This document shows, in pieces, positions 44,701 through 57,398 of a stretch of 63,362 nt of DNA (the stretch's first letter is position 1; every line of letters starts with the position of its first letter). Under the pieces are notes generated by a model. That model had not been told where the DNA came from and ran no database searches. It saw nothing but the letters and a program-made list of their open reading frames with translations. Location: the NCBI GenBank assembly GCA_029204225.1, contig CM055095.1, positions 27,831,483 through 27,894,844 of the forward strand, in the 5' to 3' direction. A program made the translations under genes and the position numbers. The DNA is from Diphasiastrum complanatum (lineage: Eukaryota > Streptophyta > Lycopodiopsida > Lycopodiales > Lycopodiaceae).

Positions 44701-45746
44701 ATGCCATCTATCTTGCATGCTTGATCACTAGCAGTGTATATTGACTTCTTAGAGTCATTACAAGATAGAAGAGTAGAAAAATAATGCTTGTTAAAGGACA
44801 TGTGGGAACTAGCCCCACTATCTATCCACCATGTGTCTTGACTTGAAGTTGGTGTAGATGCAACCATTAAGGATGTGTTGAATCCATCCTCATATTCTTC
44901 CTCTTGAGCAATGTTCCCTTGATCTCCTTTGGCTTGTTGATTCTTCTTCAAGTAGCATTCTGAGGCAAAGTGTCCTTTCTTTCCACAAAAGAAACACTTT
45001 AGTTTTGCCTTGTTCTTCACTTTGCCTTTGGAGGTAGATCCTCCATTCTTCATCTCGGCCTCCTTGCCTTGATTTTTCTTGAATGGATTTTGCTTTTTCT
45101 TGCCTTTAGATGTAAAGTTAGCTTTCTCCTCTCCTCCATTAAGTGACATGCTATCCATTCTTGTCTTGAGGTGTAGAAGCCTACTCTCCTCGGCCACAAG
45201 AACATTGTGCAACTTTTCAATGGATGGAAGAGAGTCTTGAATGGCAACTGATTGGACTAAGTTGGTAAACTCATCACTTAGACCATTCAAAATGATTTGT
45301 ACTAGTTCTTGATCTTGGATCTTCTCTCCTATTGCACTTAACTCCTTGTTAAGAGATTTGATCCTAAGAACATACTCTTGTCCACTCTCTCCACTTCCTT
45401 TCATGCTTTGGAAAACTTGATTTCTTAGCATGAGGATTCTTGAAGTATTGTTGGATTCATAAATGCTCTTTAATGAATCCCAAGCCTCTTTGGATGAGGT
45501 ACAAGAAGACACCTCTTTCAAGAGGTCATTGCATACATTTAACTTTATGCAATGTAGAGCTAATCTTGCTCTCTTCTTGTATTTGGCTTGTTCTTGGGGA
45601 GTTTGAGGCTCTTCCTCTACTCCTTGAACTATGTCATATAGATCATGGATCACTAGGAGTGATTCCATTCTCACTTTCCAAATGGAATAATTTGTGGAAG
45701 TGAGTCTCTCACTTGGTTCCATCAAATATCCACCCATGGATGACAT
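41766..45746 (-). CDS. Copia D gag-pol polyprotein, intact (1326 aa)
   Basis: This polyprotein builds the particle and carries out reverse transcription and integration. One uninterrupted frame contains: gag (1-250) with zinc knuckle C251/C254/H259/C264; protease at D309-S-G-A; integrase finger H441/H445/C475/C478; integrase core D505, D567 and E603 in an exact D,D(35)E spacing; an acidic linker with three DLDK-EED-like repeats (741-763); RT from about 838 with catalytic YVDD at 1005-1008; and RNase H with D1169/D1171, E1210, D1247 and D1296. Length is typical for plant Copia. The ATG at 45746 is the first in frame and precedes the gag start; Met4 is an alternative. Nothing essential is missing. 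The 5' leader (45747-46330) has no long frame. With near-identical LTRs this suggests a recent and perhaps still competent insertion; activity is not shown. Confidence 0.96.
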   Translation of the reverse strand: MSSMGGYLMEPSERLTSTNYSIWKVRMESLLVIHDLYDIVQGVEEEPQTPQEQAKYKKRARLALHCIKLNVCNDLLKEVSSCTSSKEAWDSLKSIYESNNTSRILMLRNQVFQSMKGSGESGQEYVLRIKSLNKELSAIGEKIQDQELVQIILNGLSDEFTNLVQSVAIQDSLPSIEKLHNVLVAEESRLLHLKTRMDSMSLNGGEEKANFTSKGKKKQNPFKKNQGKEAEMKNGGSTSKGKVKNKAKLKCFFCGKKGHFASECYLKKNQQAKGDQGNIAQEEEYEDGFNTSLMVASTPTSSQDTWWIDSGASSHMSFNKHYFSTLLSCNDSKKSIYTASDQACKIDGIGSIPLCLGTSKRIDLDNVLYVPTISRNLLSVGQLMDNGLDVHFKNGVCSILKNDKCIASGIKQGRLFKLDANVASESVNLAREELTQVELWHKRLGHPNLQSMESMASKELALGLPRAFKKCGKMCEACGLAKSHKSSYKKSSSRSLSPLDLIHSDVHSFSHASNGGALMYVTFIDDCTRFTWIELLSKKNLVYEAFIKFKSLVEKQLSTSIKALRCDNGGEYTSNKMKDFCEINGIKLQYTCSYTPQQNGVAERKNRSLCECAKSSRLDASLPISFWGEAITCANYLCNRLPSSAIDGISPYQALFDKKPNVKYFKIFGCTCYVHIPLETRRKEDATSFKGIFVGYGENSKGYRIYDPTSKKVKVSKDVLFDESQFAKSLSNGSNPLCIEDLDKSEEDLDKPEEDHDKPEDGDLDPSQKGPRRSSRSKAEPSRLTYVDKGKQKEGSTSSTSYSFLATLIEEPSSFEEACKSKVWRDAMQVEYDALEENHTWNLVNLPRGKKPLACKWIYRIKYNQDGSISKYKARLVAKGFLQIKGLDYEETFAPVAKLVTIRLIICIATLFKWDLYQMDVTNAFLNGFLEEEIYMMQPEGFIKIGEEQKVCYLRKSLYGLKQAPRAWYSRLHDFLYSLGFVLSAYEPSLYFKCNEGKIIILVLYVDDIIMTGNDDDGIGKVKVDLSSEFKMVDLGFLKFILGIEVSRSSNCTFISQSKYATSILERFGMKDRKGIDTPMEHVVKATNEGDEASFEDITLFRKLIGSLIYLTITRPDLSFCVSKLSQSMQAPLIHHWKSAKRVLRYVSSTRFFGILYEGSNLHLRAYSDSDFAGDKMDRKSISAFATFLCGGVISWLSKKQDTISLSSCEAEYKALTSTTKELLWLRRLLMELHVLEAEEIPYIFCDNQASQQIASNPIFHARTKHIEIAHHFVREKVQSKEVQLHHVPSSECIADILTKPLSKDPFFKLRYALGIVDRCTLDLPS

Positions 45747-46330
45747 TTTAGAATGAATGCTCTTTTAAAAATCACAAAGATTTTTGAATTTTAAAAGATC
45801 TATGAAGTGGCCTAAAGCTTACTAGAATGCCTATAGGCTTGTCTCTATCAAACTAACACACAAGCTTGAATGATACTCAAAGATCTTACCAAAAATTTCT
45901 AGCTTTCACTCTCACAAAAAAAAATTGCTTTACACTTTTCTTAGAGATTTCACTTCAACTAAGGATCTGAACAAATCAGCCTCTTAGATCTGATCTTAGA
46001 CTCTAAAAAGAAATGCTTCAATGATCCAAAACACTATTTGGTCATAGGCATTAGTTAGAATGAATCTAGATCAATACTATGCTTCAAAAAGCACCAAAAA
46101 TGAACTAGTATTGTGATTTTGGGACCAAAAAACACAAAGTAACTTGAATTGAAAGTTGTTGTACGGTTTCACACGTGTGAAAAGTACATACACAGCCTCC
46201 AAGTCGTTTTGATCCAAATGATTACAAGCTATCACTCTAGAAGAACTCGCCCTCACTAGTATTGGCCAAAAAACAAATTTTGCCAATGATCTTTACAAGA
46301 TTTATGATTCAATGATCACTCTCTTACTTA

Positions 46331-46342
46331 GCTCTGATACCA
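46331..46342 (-). promoter_or_regulatory. Copia D primer binding site
   Basis: On the minus strand TGGTATCAGAGC directly follows the LTR terminus and complements initiator methionine tRNA. Confidence 0.93.
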
Positions 46343-47204
46343 TGATAAATTTTACAGTTTTTAGGACAATAATGATTGTACTTTACAATCATAGAGAGTT
46401 ATTGGTTGCTTAATCAATGAATCTATCAAGTTCTACACATTAGATCTTGATCTAGATTCACTACACTTGGATTTAAGCAAGAGCAATGGATCAACACATC
46501 ATTTTTTAGTGAGAGCGGCTTCACACGTGTGGAGTACTGTCCACTGTACGGACTGCACCTGAAACAACAAGTACAATGATACTAGATAGCAATCATGCAT
46601 AAAAATCACAAGACAAATGACTAGAAATCTCACAAAAGTGTAGAGTGCAAAAGTCTCATCAATTTTCTTAGCAAAATGATGATCCTTTTATGGATCAAGT
46701 ACATCCATGAGTCTGGTACAGTCCAGCAGGCCTTCACACGTGTGAAGAGTGCCACATCACTCATATCTATCCATTTGATCCATCCTTGATCCTTATCCAA
46801 TAGTTGACCTTCTAGAATATGACTAAAATCCAAAAAGCTAGTCTCCTAGAATATAGGAATATTCCCTACAAAATAGGATCTAAGGAAAATGGTCAACTCT
46901 TATCTTCTAGTACTCTATACACACATGTGAACATCCACTTGCCATGTGGGAGCATTTACTCATGCACATGCAAGGAAAAGCTAATTTGTAGGTGACTAGT
47001 CAACTTGACTAAAAACTAGTCATTTCATGTTCACACTAACTAGAATGATACAAAATCAATTTGGATATATACAAACATGAAAAGTACATCCTTTCACACA
47101 TGGGAACATGCTCCACACGTGTGAAATCATATCATCAACATATTCTAATGTTTGATCAATATTTACATGAACCAATGTCAAGTGAGAAGTGACAATTTTC
47201 AACA
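46343..47204 (-). repeat. Copia D 5' LTR (862 bp)
   Basis: Full-length partner of 40891-41752. It reads CATGCACATGC near 46960, where the other copy has CAAACACATTC. The promoter and RNA start should lie in this copy. Confidence 0.95.
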
Positions 47205-49330
47205 ACGTAGACAACCATGGAAAGTGTAGATGTTATCGGTTTTAGTAAAATGAATTAATAATTTTCATAGCTGATAACATAGAAGTCAATGGTACTAATC
47301 CTGCTGCAATTAGCATTGGACCATCCCTCCCTTTATCTTTTACAGTTTCTATGGAATAGACATCTTCTGATCCTATTGCCACTCCTTCCACCTCCATACC
47401 ATCTATTACCATCGGGTCCACAATTGTGGGCATAAGTGTAAATTGTTTCAGCTCCTGGAACCCCCATTATACAACCTGCTGCAGTTTCACCAACTACCAA
47501 TTTTTTTTATGAATTTGATCAATGACTTAAATCCCCTTGAGGCAAATCTCCAATTTAATATGCCTCATGGCCCTACTCCTTTCCAAGCCACCTCTCTTGG
47601 AGAAGGATTCGATCAGTTTCTGAAGTATGGGCAGCAAGTAAGAACAAAGAGACATTGGCACCTCAACTAGCTAGTTAAGCACCAGACACACTTCAAATGC
47701 CATCCGGAGCACAATCACCAAAAATTTATAAAGCAATTGTTCCATAAAGGGTTTGAACAGTCTAATAGTTTTGAAGAAGAAGATCCATAGTTCAATATTC
47801 AACGGGCACCTGTTCAAACTGGTCAAGCATCGACCTCAACATCTGTACCTTCTTATTTGCAATATGTCCTAAGCATTCGTCAATAGCTAGAGCAGATGAT
47901 TCAGAAGATGATGGAGGATAGTGCTTGTGGACAAACAAATAACAAAGTAAGGTTAGGAAAATACACTAATGGCACAAAAGCTAATCCAGATAAATAAAGA
48001 GTTGTTAGTCTCTAAACAACAGGAACAAAACGCAACAATTGAGCTTAAGGCCACACAAAAGCACAAAGAATCCATGCAAGCCTATGTTGCTCAGTTGCAA
48101 GAAAGTTTGACAAATGCGCAGGAGCAAGTCAATAAGTCCATGAAAGAGGCCAAATAGCAAGTTCCCCTCCTTCAAAGATAGTTGGAATTAGCGAAACTAG
48201 AGAAGGAACAAATTCATAAGATGTGGCAGTTGAGTGAGACAATGTCCTGGACACCCTTGTTGCCTGGATGCCTACTTCTCAGTATGAAATTGTTTACCTG
48301 GTCCACAAACTTGATACTTACAAAGTAGCTTTGGTGGGGTTTCATAATACGTTTGACAAGTATAAGTTGATGGCTACTTAGGAATTGGCAAGGGACAGGG
48401 TGATAACCAGGAAATACAAGCAAGAAACTGCTGAGGCTGTGCAAAACATTTTTCTAGTTCAATTTCTCATTATGCCACAATTTTCACCACAAAGAATTGA
48501 AATAGATCAAGGTGGTGATGGTGGAGATGCAATGCAAGATCAGGGCCATGGGAAGAGAGCATGTTACAAAAGCAGGACCATCGCAAAGGAAGATCTCAAC
48601 TTCAAGGGCGTTCAAGCAACCAGTGACCATCGACAAGGAGGAGTCAGGAATTTTTATTACAACATCCTTATGAATCCTCTCGTGGTGGCTGGGTTCTAAG
48701 TTCAAGATGTCAAGGCAAGGAACTTGAGTAGATACCTACACTTGGTGAACAATCCAATTGGCACTTATCAATTTTTGATAAGACTCTAGAGGCAATCTGA
48801 AGTTATGCGGCTAGTCCACATTAACTCATAGTGGATCCGCATTATGTTTCGATGCCAAGACGGAAGAAGTGGGCAGAGTGTGGCACTTCATTAAACAAAA
48901 TCACAATGCACACTCGCAACAGGCCAATTATTTATCAAACATATAATTGGGCCATTGTCGTGGATTTCCACCGTGCGCTCCAAAATTATGCATGAGAGTA
49001 TTTAACGTCACAAGATCCTACCATGAGGCAGTCAGCGATGTATGCATAGAACTTTGACATTTTTGGCAACAATAAAGACCAAATGGGACGACTTCTTGTC
49101 TAATTTGGCATTTGACTCGAATCTGTCATTAGCGTTCTGGCATGTGCAAGATAAATTACCTTTGGCAAGGCTGTACTATCTCACGTCGATGATCAAAAAA
49201 TTATAGAGAACAAGTTCGTCACTTGGACAACATCACAATGGACTGAAGGGACTCACAATTGCTTCATACCACATTCAAGGCACCAAAATTTTGAACACCT
49301 CATGTTCATGAAGAAGGTTACCTTATATAT
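47205..49330 (+). pseudogene. Gag-like relic with coiled-coil segment
   Basis: Broken frames include FNMPHGPTPFQATSLGEGF (near 47560), a 62-codon Gln/Lys/Glu-rich segment at 47969-48157 with heptad-like spacing (probable coiled coil), and a 104-codon segment at 48385-48699. I recognise no named domain. Position after repeat E copy 2, once Copia D is removed, suggests the 5' internal part of an E-family element. From 48700 to 49330 no frame is kept. Confidence 0.3.
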
Positions 49331-51530
49331 GATAAAGTAGATATTTGAAGCCAACAAGAGTCCACAATAAAACGATGTCCACCGGTGTCGTGGGATCATC
49401 ACCAATCATCGAGATGATTGTACCTCTCCACTCCCGATCGATCACGACCAATTACCTGATCTTGATACACCTATCATCAATATCAATGAGGAGTCATAGA
49501 CGTCCGTGTTCTGAGTATACAAGCGCGATCAAACAACAATGAAAGTGCATTCAATCACAACAAGCATTCATCTACGATGTACACAGATAAAAATGTGCTG
49601 CTATTATATTACACTGAAGCACAATACAATAGCAATTACAAGCAAAATTGATGCCGTAATTGAGAAGCTCAAATAATGCGTCTCATGGATGGAGCAACCA
49701 ACAATCTGTGCTTGGATGATCTATTTATAGATTTCATCTGTGTATAAACTACAATAAATGATTGTCACCTAATTAGGTAAGCCGTTGTACTTGGAAGTAT
49801 ATGGCTTCTGTGACAACTGTACATAGTGTATACTGTCAATCCATAGGGAATGTTGACATGGACGAGGGCATTGCAAATTCTCTCACTTCGCTTTATAAGG
49901 GAAGTGGCTTTCTCTCACTTTGCAAGTTTGGGAAGTGGCTGGGAACGTTCCTCGTTCAAAGTAAATGACCTTCGGCATTTTTCTCTCTCTTCAGGATTTT
50001 GCGAAAAAGACGAAGGTGCCCTTAAAAAGGCAAATGTGTCTTTAAAACAGTTCAACATGAAAAATGGACGACCTTCGAGAATTTTCTCTCTCTTCGCGAA
50101 CTTTTTGCGAACAAAGTTGAAGGTGTTAAAAAATTTGAACTTTTGAATTGTCGCGAACATATCGCGAAAAAGTCGAGGGTGTTCAAAATAGTTGAACTTT
50201 TGGACTATTGCGAAGCTGTCTCGAACATAGTTCATTTCTCCAGAATGTCTCAAAAACAATATAAATCTGCAGACTTGTTCTAAATGCAAGTTTTGTGGAA
50301 GTCCTTTAAGATGGCCAAGTCTTCAATGACTTCAAGTTATTAAACTTAACATTTGAACTTAAAATTATAATGGGATTGGTTACCCTTTGCTGGCGATCAG
50401 CCGGAAGTCCGTTGTAGACGTTCTTCAAGTAAATGGCTATCTAAGTCAACCAATGTTGATCTACAAAGGATGATGAAAAATTAACAAACCCAAAAATTTA
50501 CATAATAAATGTCATGCTACTCCAAATACAAAACAAAACGAAAACGATTCAAAACAAATGCTTACTTGAAAGCTTGAATCCTTTTTATGTCTTGGCCTCC
50601 ATTTCGTGAGAGCTTATCAATGTCCTTCAACATTATTATTCACTTTTTTTTTTTTAATACTTATCTTGTATGTGAGCTTCTTCTTTTAATGGATCATATG
50701 ATCTATGTAATGTTTGAAAAACTTCTTGTAGTTGATCATTCCTTTCGTTTAATTTTAACATAACATTATGCAAACATGCATTATCTTCTTTTGTTTGTAA
50801 TAATATGATCTTTTTCTCTATGGTTAGCTATCAAACCATTCAACATACACTCTAAGCTTTGGATTTTTTGAACCGAGTTTGCAAGTCTTGAATCTTTCAC
50901 AATAACCCAGTAAACCGTTTTTTTTCCTTCACACAAAAACGTTATGAGTTGTGTGCTGGATTGAAATTGTGGATATTGCATCGAGCTTGGATCCAATGGA
51001 TACAAACTTCTGTCAACCCACAAATCATAGTTTTTTTTTGGGTTGATTCTGTGAGCCATAATATCAAGTGGATAAATTGTGGATCCTTTCACTGCTCCTC
51101 TTTTGGATATTGGAGCATTCTCGGCAGGGAGAACGATATGTAGATGAAACTTAGACATCTTCACAAATATCAGCACACAGATTAGAAAAAATCAGCTAAA
51201 TCAGGTATGTAAGTTATAAGATACTCTTATTCCTCCTTGGCATACCAAGATACTATATTTCTTCTCTCGCTAGTTAAAACGAGGGACACAATCTCATTTT
51301 CAAATTTGAAAAGTTAGTTAATGAGCGTCACAAGTTCTTGAAGTCGTTGTTGTATGCGTCATAATAGTCTCTTGTTAGCTACACATTATATTGGTAAGGT
51401 TAAGCTAAACTGGACCTGAAAGTCCATCAGATTTACAAAATTTGGAGAGTTTTTTAATCCTACGTGGCATTCATTAGATGGCCCTTTCAGAGTTTGTAAC
51501 TCTTCTAATGGTGCATCAAGGATGAAGATC
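49331..51530. other. Stretch without recognised gene, partly LTR-like
   Basis: Between about 49950 and 50240 similar blocks recur (GACCTTCG...TTTTCTCTCTCTTC...GAAGGTG twice, and GTTGAACTTTTG words), rich in TCGCGAAC. This may be a decayed LTR. The frames at 49850-50289 and 50781-51176 have no domain. Confidence 0.3.
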
Positions 51531-51796
51531 TACCTATTGTCAAGTGTGACAATATCTTGGCTCAAGCTCTTGCAAATAATCCATTTTTTCATGCAAGAAG
51601 CAAGCACATCGAGATAGCACACCATTTTGTAAGGGAGAAAGTCATTGGGAGAGAGATCATCTTGGAGCATATTGGATCATCATCATGTGTTGCAAATCTT
51701 CTCACAAAACCATTCCTCAAGAATGCTTTTGTCAAGTTTAGTTCTAATCTTGGCTTGATTTCAAAATCTATGTTAAAATATATAGATATCTTTTAA
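51531..51796 (+). pseudogene. Copia RNase H tail
   Basis: It reads CDNILAQALANNPFFHARSKH, then IEIAHHFVREKVIG and CVANLLTKPFLKNAF. This is the last third of RNase H of the same clade as Copia B and D. The final catalytic Asp is Asn (V-A-N-L-L instead of A-D-I-L). The rest of the element is missing to the left. Confidence 0.85.
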
Positions 51797-51800
51797 GGAG

Positions 51801-52400
51801 TGTGAAAAAATGTAAAAGTTATCTATCTTGAGTTTTGGGGGTGCTAGGCCACATTCACTCCATGTACACTTGTAAATATGTGATTTGAACAAATTATGAT
51901 TTAGATTAGCTCGAATTAGTGTTGGTTGCTTACACTTGTCATGATGGTAGAGAGAGATTTCTGCACCTCATAATTTCATTTTTTTGAGAATGGTCCAATC
52001 ATTGTAAGAGGTGTTTTGAGAGTGGTCCAATCATTGAGCTATGTTTCCATCCATCTTGGATCTCGAGCCACTCTATGAGAGTGAGAGCTTGCATAATTGA
52101 TTTTTTAAAGAGAGTGCGAGAGTAGCTCCAACACTTAGAATGTTTTCTACATTCTCTCTCTAATGGAGAGCAAGCCTTGTACTTTCTCTCTCTACCTAGG
52201 AGCAACAGGTTTTCACACTTAGTTTTTTTTATCAAGTGTCCTCTCAATGTGAATGATGATGGGGCAAGGGAGATAGAATTACGAACGGAGAAGAGAGCAT
52301 GAATATTGTAGAATAGCTCTCCCGTCATGTTCAATCAAAGAAGGTGGAACCTCTACCATTTTGGCAATTAGATGTGCTTACTTCTCATGTTCATCCATCT
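51801..52400 (+). repeat. Probable 3' LTR after the Copia RNase H tail
   Basis: TGTGAAAAAATG follows the polypurine-like TTTTAAGGAG (51791-51800). The word GTGGTCCAATCATTG is repeated at about 51985 and 52020. The right end is not identified. Confidence 0.4.
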
Positions 52401-53508
<1,108 letters not shown>

Positions 53509-54067
53509 TGGACTCTACTTGATGCATATTTCTCTTTATTATAGTTCGGTACATAATAAACAGTAAGACCCATGAAATTACGCCACTTTTTGCTTCGCCG
53601 ATTTATATATGGTCTTAAACTCTCTTATACCTTATACATTTAGAGGGGACTTTTTAAATTGTAGGTAGGGTTTAGCATCTTTTGAACTTATGAAGGCTTG
53701 TGGAAGTGTAACACATTGACAAAGGAGTTTGGAGCCATAACAGGTATTGGTATGGTTGTTGGACAACAAGCTACTACTTTTTGTTCTTCAATGGCACACC
53801 ATTACAAAGAATAAAATTATTTTTTGCAGTTTGGATTGGTAGGCTAACAAAAGTAATCATGATTTGTGATAGACAACCATTCAAGGCTTCTTCATAAGCA
53901 AATTTGGTTGTGGCCATAGGAGGGCGCTGGCCCAACAATGTAGTGCTCAATGGAAGTATGTTCCATACTTCAAACTACTTCTTTATAGACTGTAGACAAT
54001 CTTTGTTGATCCTTGAAGGAAATCGTAATATTGCATTGCTTTTTCAAGCAAAATTTGATTGTATGAT

Positions 54068-54345
54068 AGTGCACTACCATTAAAAGGTAGTTGGTTGTCC
54101 TTCCATATGTGGTTTTGCATGATTCTTGTTATCATAAATACTAATAGATTGGCACACTACCAAAAACGTAGTTGGGAACCCTTCCATCAGCTATCTTTCA
54201 CTATGAATTGGCTTATAAACATGTATATTATGGCACACTACCTTAATGGTAGCTGGTCGCCCTTCCATCTGCTAGTTCTAAATATTTGTGTGAGAGTGCA
54301 CTACCTAAAAGGTAGTGGGCCGCCCTTTTGTCTGTTGTTTTCATA
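54068..54345. repeat. Degenerate hairpin minisatellite (4 units)
   Basis: Units begin at about 54072, 54155, 54236 and 54300 (spacing 83, 81 and 64). Each has CACTACC, 5-8 bases, GGTAG (or CGTAG) and then a CCCTTCCATCTG-like word. The ACTACC/GGTAGT halves can pair. The flanks (53504-54067 and 54346-55300) have no recognised gene. Confidence 0.6.
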
Positions 54346-55309
54346 TGCTAAATGGATGAATTTGTGAGCATGTTACACATGTTGTCTAAAATTTTACTTG
54401 AATCAAAAGCTGTTCTAGAGATGAAGATGATATTTATGAAAACATACTATTAGAGTTTGTTGAAAGACATTTCTTAGATGGTTTATGTGATAGGGAAAGA
54501 CTTGCTTTATGAACTAGCCAATGCTATGATACTTGTGACGAGTAGAATGCTTTTGTAGGAATGCCATCTTACTATGGAATTAGGGTTTATCATACCTCTT
54601 GCTAAAAGACATTTGTAAACAATAAATATGCATTTTTGACCTATGACTTTTGCATTGAATTATTAGTATATAAGGAAGGTGTGCTGCCTACATGTTGGAG
54701 TATGGGTATTTCTCAGGAGATGTTGTCACCACACATACATGTACGAAGCAATACGAAACTTCATATTGGACACCATATGTGGAAATTAAAGTTTTATTAT
54801 ATAAACATGTATTTAGGATTCTTTATAGAATTTGCTACTAATAGTACACACAATTATATGAGATGATATTGCTCTCCTTACGCAAATGCAATGTTTTAAG
54901 ATGTATTGTTTGGATTTTATGGTACCGTCCACTAAACATTATAATGGATGAAAAATAAAGTTCTAGGATGGCGTAAACTTAGAACGATGCAATTACAAAT
55001 GGTGGAAATGCTAGGTAAGCAAAATTCGGTAGCATTTAGTATGCTAGACTTGTGAATAGGTTTTGGTTCTTGGAAGGTTTAATGGCATGGATTTTCCCAA
55101 GCCTCGTTTGAACTCTAATAAAGCTTCATGGAGGCACGGATCTGCCCTCGCACCTAACTCTATACCTAGATCGTACCTTGTTGTACGTTTTTGGAAAAAC
55201 AAAAAAACAATAGCTTCATACATTTGTTAAAAGTTACTCTGTAGATTTCGTACATTGCTTAATGCTGGAACATGATGTGATAAGGTCCGACAAAAAATCA
55301 GACTAGATC

Positions 55310-55600
55310 GAACAATTTGATGGGAACGATCCTATGAAGGCAGTGGTCGACTAGTTCCCTCGATGCGTGCACTACTACTACAGTAGGCGAACACAAGATT
55401 AACGTAGAGCTTAATTGCACCGTTGGTTGTGGAAGCGGAAGAGCAGACAATTAGACAAAACAATAAGAATGTTAGACAAGAAGACGTAGTAGCAAAGCAT
55501 ACATTCCAGAAAATAACTATGAACGCAATAAAAGACAGTGAAATATAGATGTGGATTTACGAATATCTACATTTCCTCCCTAGCTTGCATCGAAATATCC
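55310..55600 (-). repeat. Repeat E copy 3 (inverted, partial)
   Basis: The reverse complement matches 40530-40800: CATCGAGGGAA.TAGTCGACCAC and AATTAAGCTCTAC are shared. Only the 3' part of E is present. Confidence 0.55.
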
Positions 55601-55794
55601 ACTGAGCCGATGAAGATTGTTGTTGTCGACTGTTCTATAGCAGATGCACCGGTCCGTAGTAGCTCAAATGTACCTCATGACTCTTATGAGAGCCTTATTG
55701 GGAAAATGTGTTTTTTATGTACAAATGTCTGGTGAAAAAAAGGGCAACTGAAATAAGAGAAGCAATATTTACATGTGTATATGTATAGTAAGGT

Positions 55795-56265
55795 TTAGTG
55801 AAAGGAATTTCCGAAGGAGATTCTGGTTTTTCCATTTGCTGAATTTTGGGAATAATTTATTTCCCAATCTGTGTATAATGTCCATAGATATGGGTAAGTA
55901 AGTGCTTCAATAAAAGAGGGATAAAACTCTAGTTTAATTTCATATGTGTTAAAGAGATTCATAGTCTCTATTTTGGTCATGTGCTCATTCAGAGCAGGTA
56001 TAATATTGTTTTCGATTTTTCTAATATATTCTAGGATGTACATGGATAAGCATCCTGTTACTATATGTACAAATTCTACACGAACATTAAATTGGTTTTG
56101 GACAATTTCTAGGGCTAATATCCCTCGTCGGTGAATTGTTAGTTTAGCCCAAAGGCGAAAGAAATTTGAGTAAGTCCAAGGACATACCCAATGCTCCTTG
56201 GTATAACCAAGAAGTTGAGGCAGGAAAAGGTAATCAAACTTCCATTGAATTTCAACACTATATGA
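55795..56265 (-). other. Unrecognised open frame
   Basis: A minus-strand frame of about 155 codons stops at 55795 and continues upstream into the Copia H LTR, so its start is not natural. It reads, for example, QNQFNVRVEFVHIV and KLEFYPSFIEALTYPYLW. I recognise no family. An exon of a host gene cut by the LTR, or a chance frame in A/T-rich DNA, are both possible. Confidence 0.25.
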
Positions 56266-56267
56266 AG

Positions 56268-57292
56268 AGACTTGAGGTCTCCACCCACAAAGCATTGCCA
56301 GCTTAACCGCAAACTGCATCGCTACGCACACCAACAGCGAAGATAACGAAAGCCACAACAAACCGCAAACTGCAAGGTGCGAATGACGAACGAAGACAAC
56401 CAAAGAAAACCGCGAGTCACCACTTGCGGTCTACAAGTGAAGATTGAAGCTCAACCAATGACAACTTGGTCTACGGCTGCAAAGGCGACTACGAAACCGA
56501 CGCGTCTTCACGACTCAAGATCAATGGAGTATCACTAGGACGAAAGAACTTCACTGATGAAAGAGACAACAAGTTGAAAGCTATGGGTAGTGGGTTAAGC
56601 AGTTCTTGTAATCATTAAGCAAATTAAAACCACTTCCTTCCTTCACTTCTAGATATAGAAAATGAACGGGAGAAGGATGGGTAGATAGGTTAAATGATCG
56701 ATTGATGGATGTGAGGATGAAAAGTTGTCTGCCAGTAAGCAAGACGAGTTGAGTAGATCAGTCCAATAAGGACACATATAGAGAGATAGATAGAGGTATA
56801 CGCTAGTAAGCGACACTAACCCTTTTGATCGTAAGAGACAAAGTATCTCTTGCGGTAATGCGTTGTGCGATATGCCAAACAATGCTCAAAGAAATCATTG
56901 TAATCGAACATATTTTTTATCTCCTGTCTATTGTGTATGATCTTTAATTGTGTTATGCTTGTCAAACATTTGTTAAAAAACCAGCTATCATTTGTTTTTC
57001 AACATAAACGCTCGTCATAATTAAATCAATCGTAGATCAGTAGTGTCTAACTACACCTTAGAAGAGAATATATCCTAATCAGCAGCAGTAGCTACAATTA
57101 AGAGTGCGACTCTATCTATGTATATCAGGAATCTAACAGAGGACCATGTATTCCAAATAGCGAGATTACAGAAAGACCATTGCTTGCTGATTGATTACGG
57201 CACCAGAAGAGACATAGATTATATATATCTCTATCTCTATCGCCAGATTCCTACAGCAGAATTGGCGAATCAAACCTCTCACAATTCCAACA
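56268..57292 (+). repeat. Copia H LTR 1 (about 1.02 kb)
   Basis: It matches, in reverse, 59403-58365 along nearly its full length (GACTTGAGGTCTCCACCCAC at one end, GCCAGATTCCTACAGCAG near the other). It ends ATTCCAACA just before a primer site. The first base pair appears mutated (AG for TG). Confidence 0.85.
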
Positions 57293-57293
57293 G

Positions 57294-57309
57294 TGGTATT
57301 AGAACATGG
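57294..57309 (+). promoter_or_regulatory. Copia H primer binding site (LTR 1)
   Basis: TGGTATTAGAACATGG is a diverged initiator-tRNA site one base after the LTR. The equivalent at 61474 reads TGGTATTAAAGCATGG. Confidence 0.75.
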
Positions 57310-57398
57310 TAGTCTGACAAGTCTGAGCCCATAAGATTCAAAGACCATATCGATAACGACCAAAGAGCCTTATTCTACCTGGAACATTGTAAAATACA

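Noticed and set aside
54068-54345. CRISPR-like array of palindromic repeats
   Set aside because: Only four degenerate units with related spacers in a plant genome; a minisatellite explains it.
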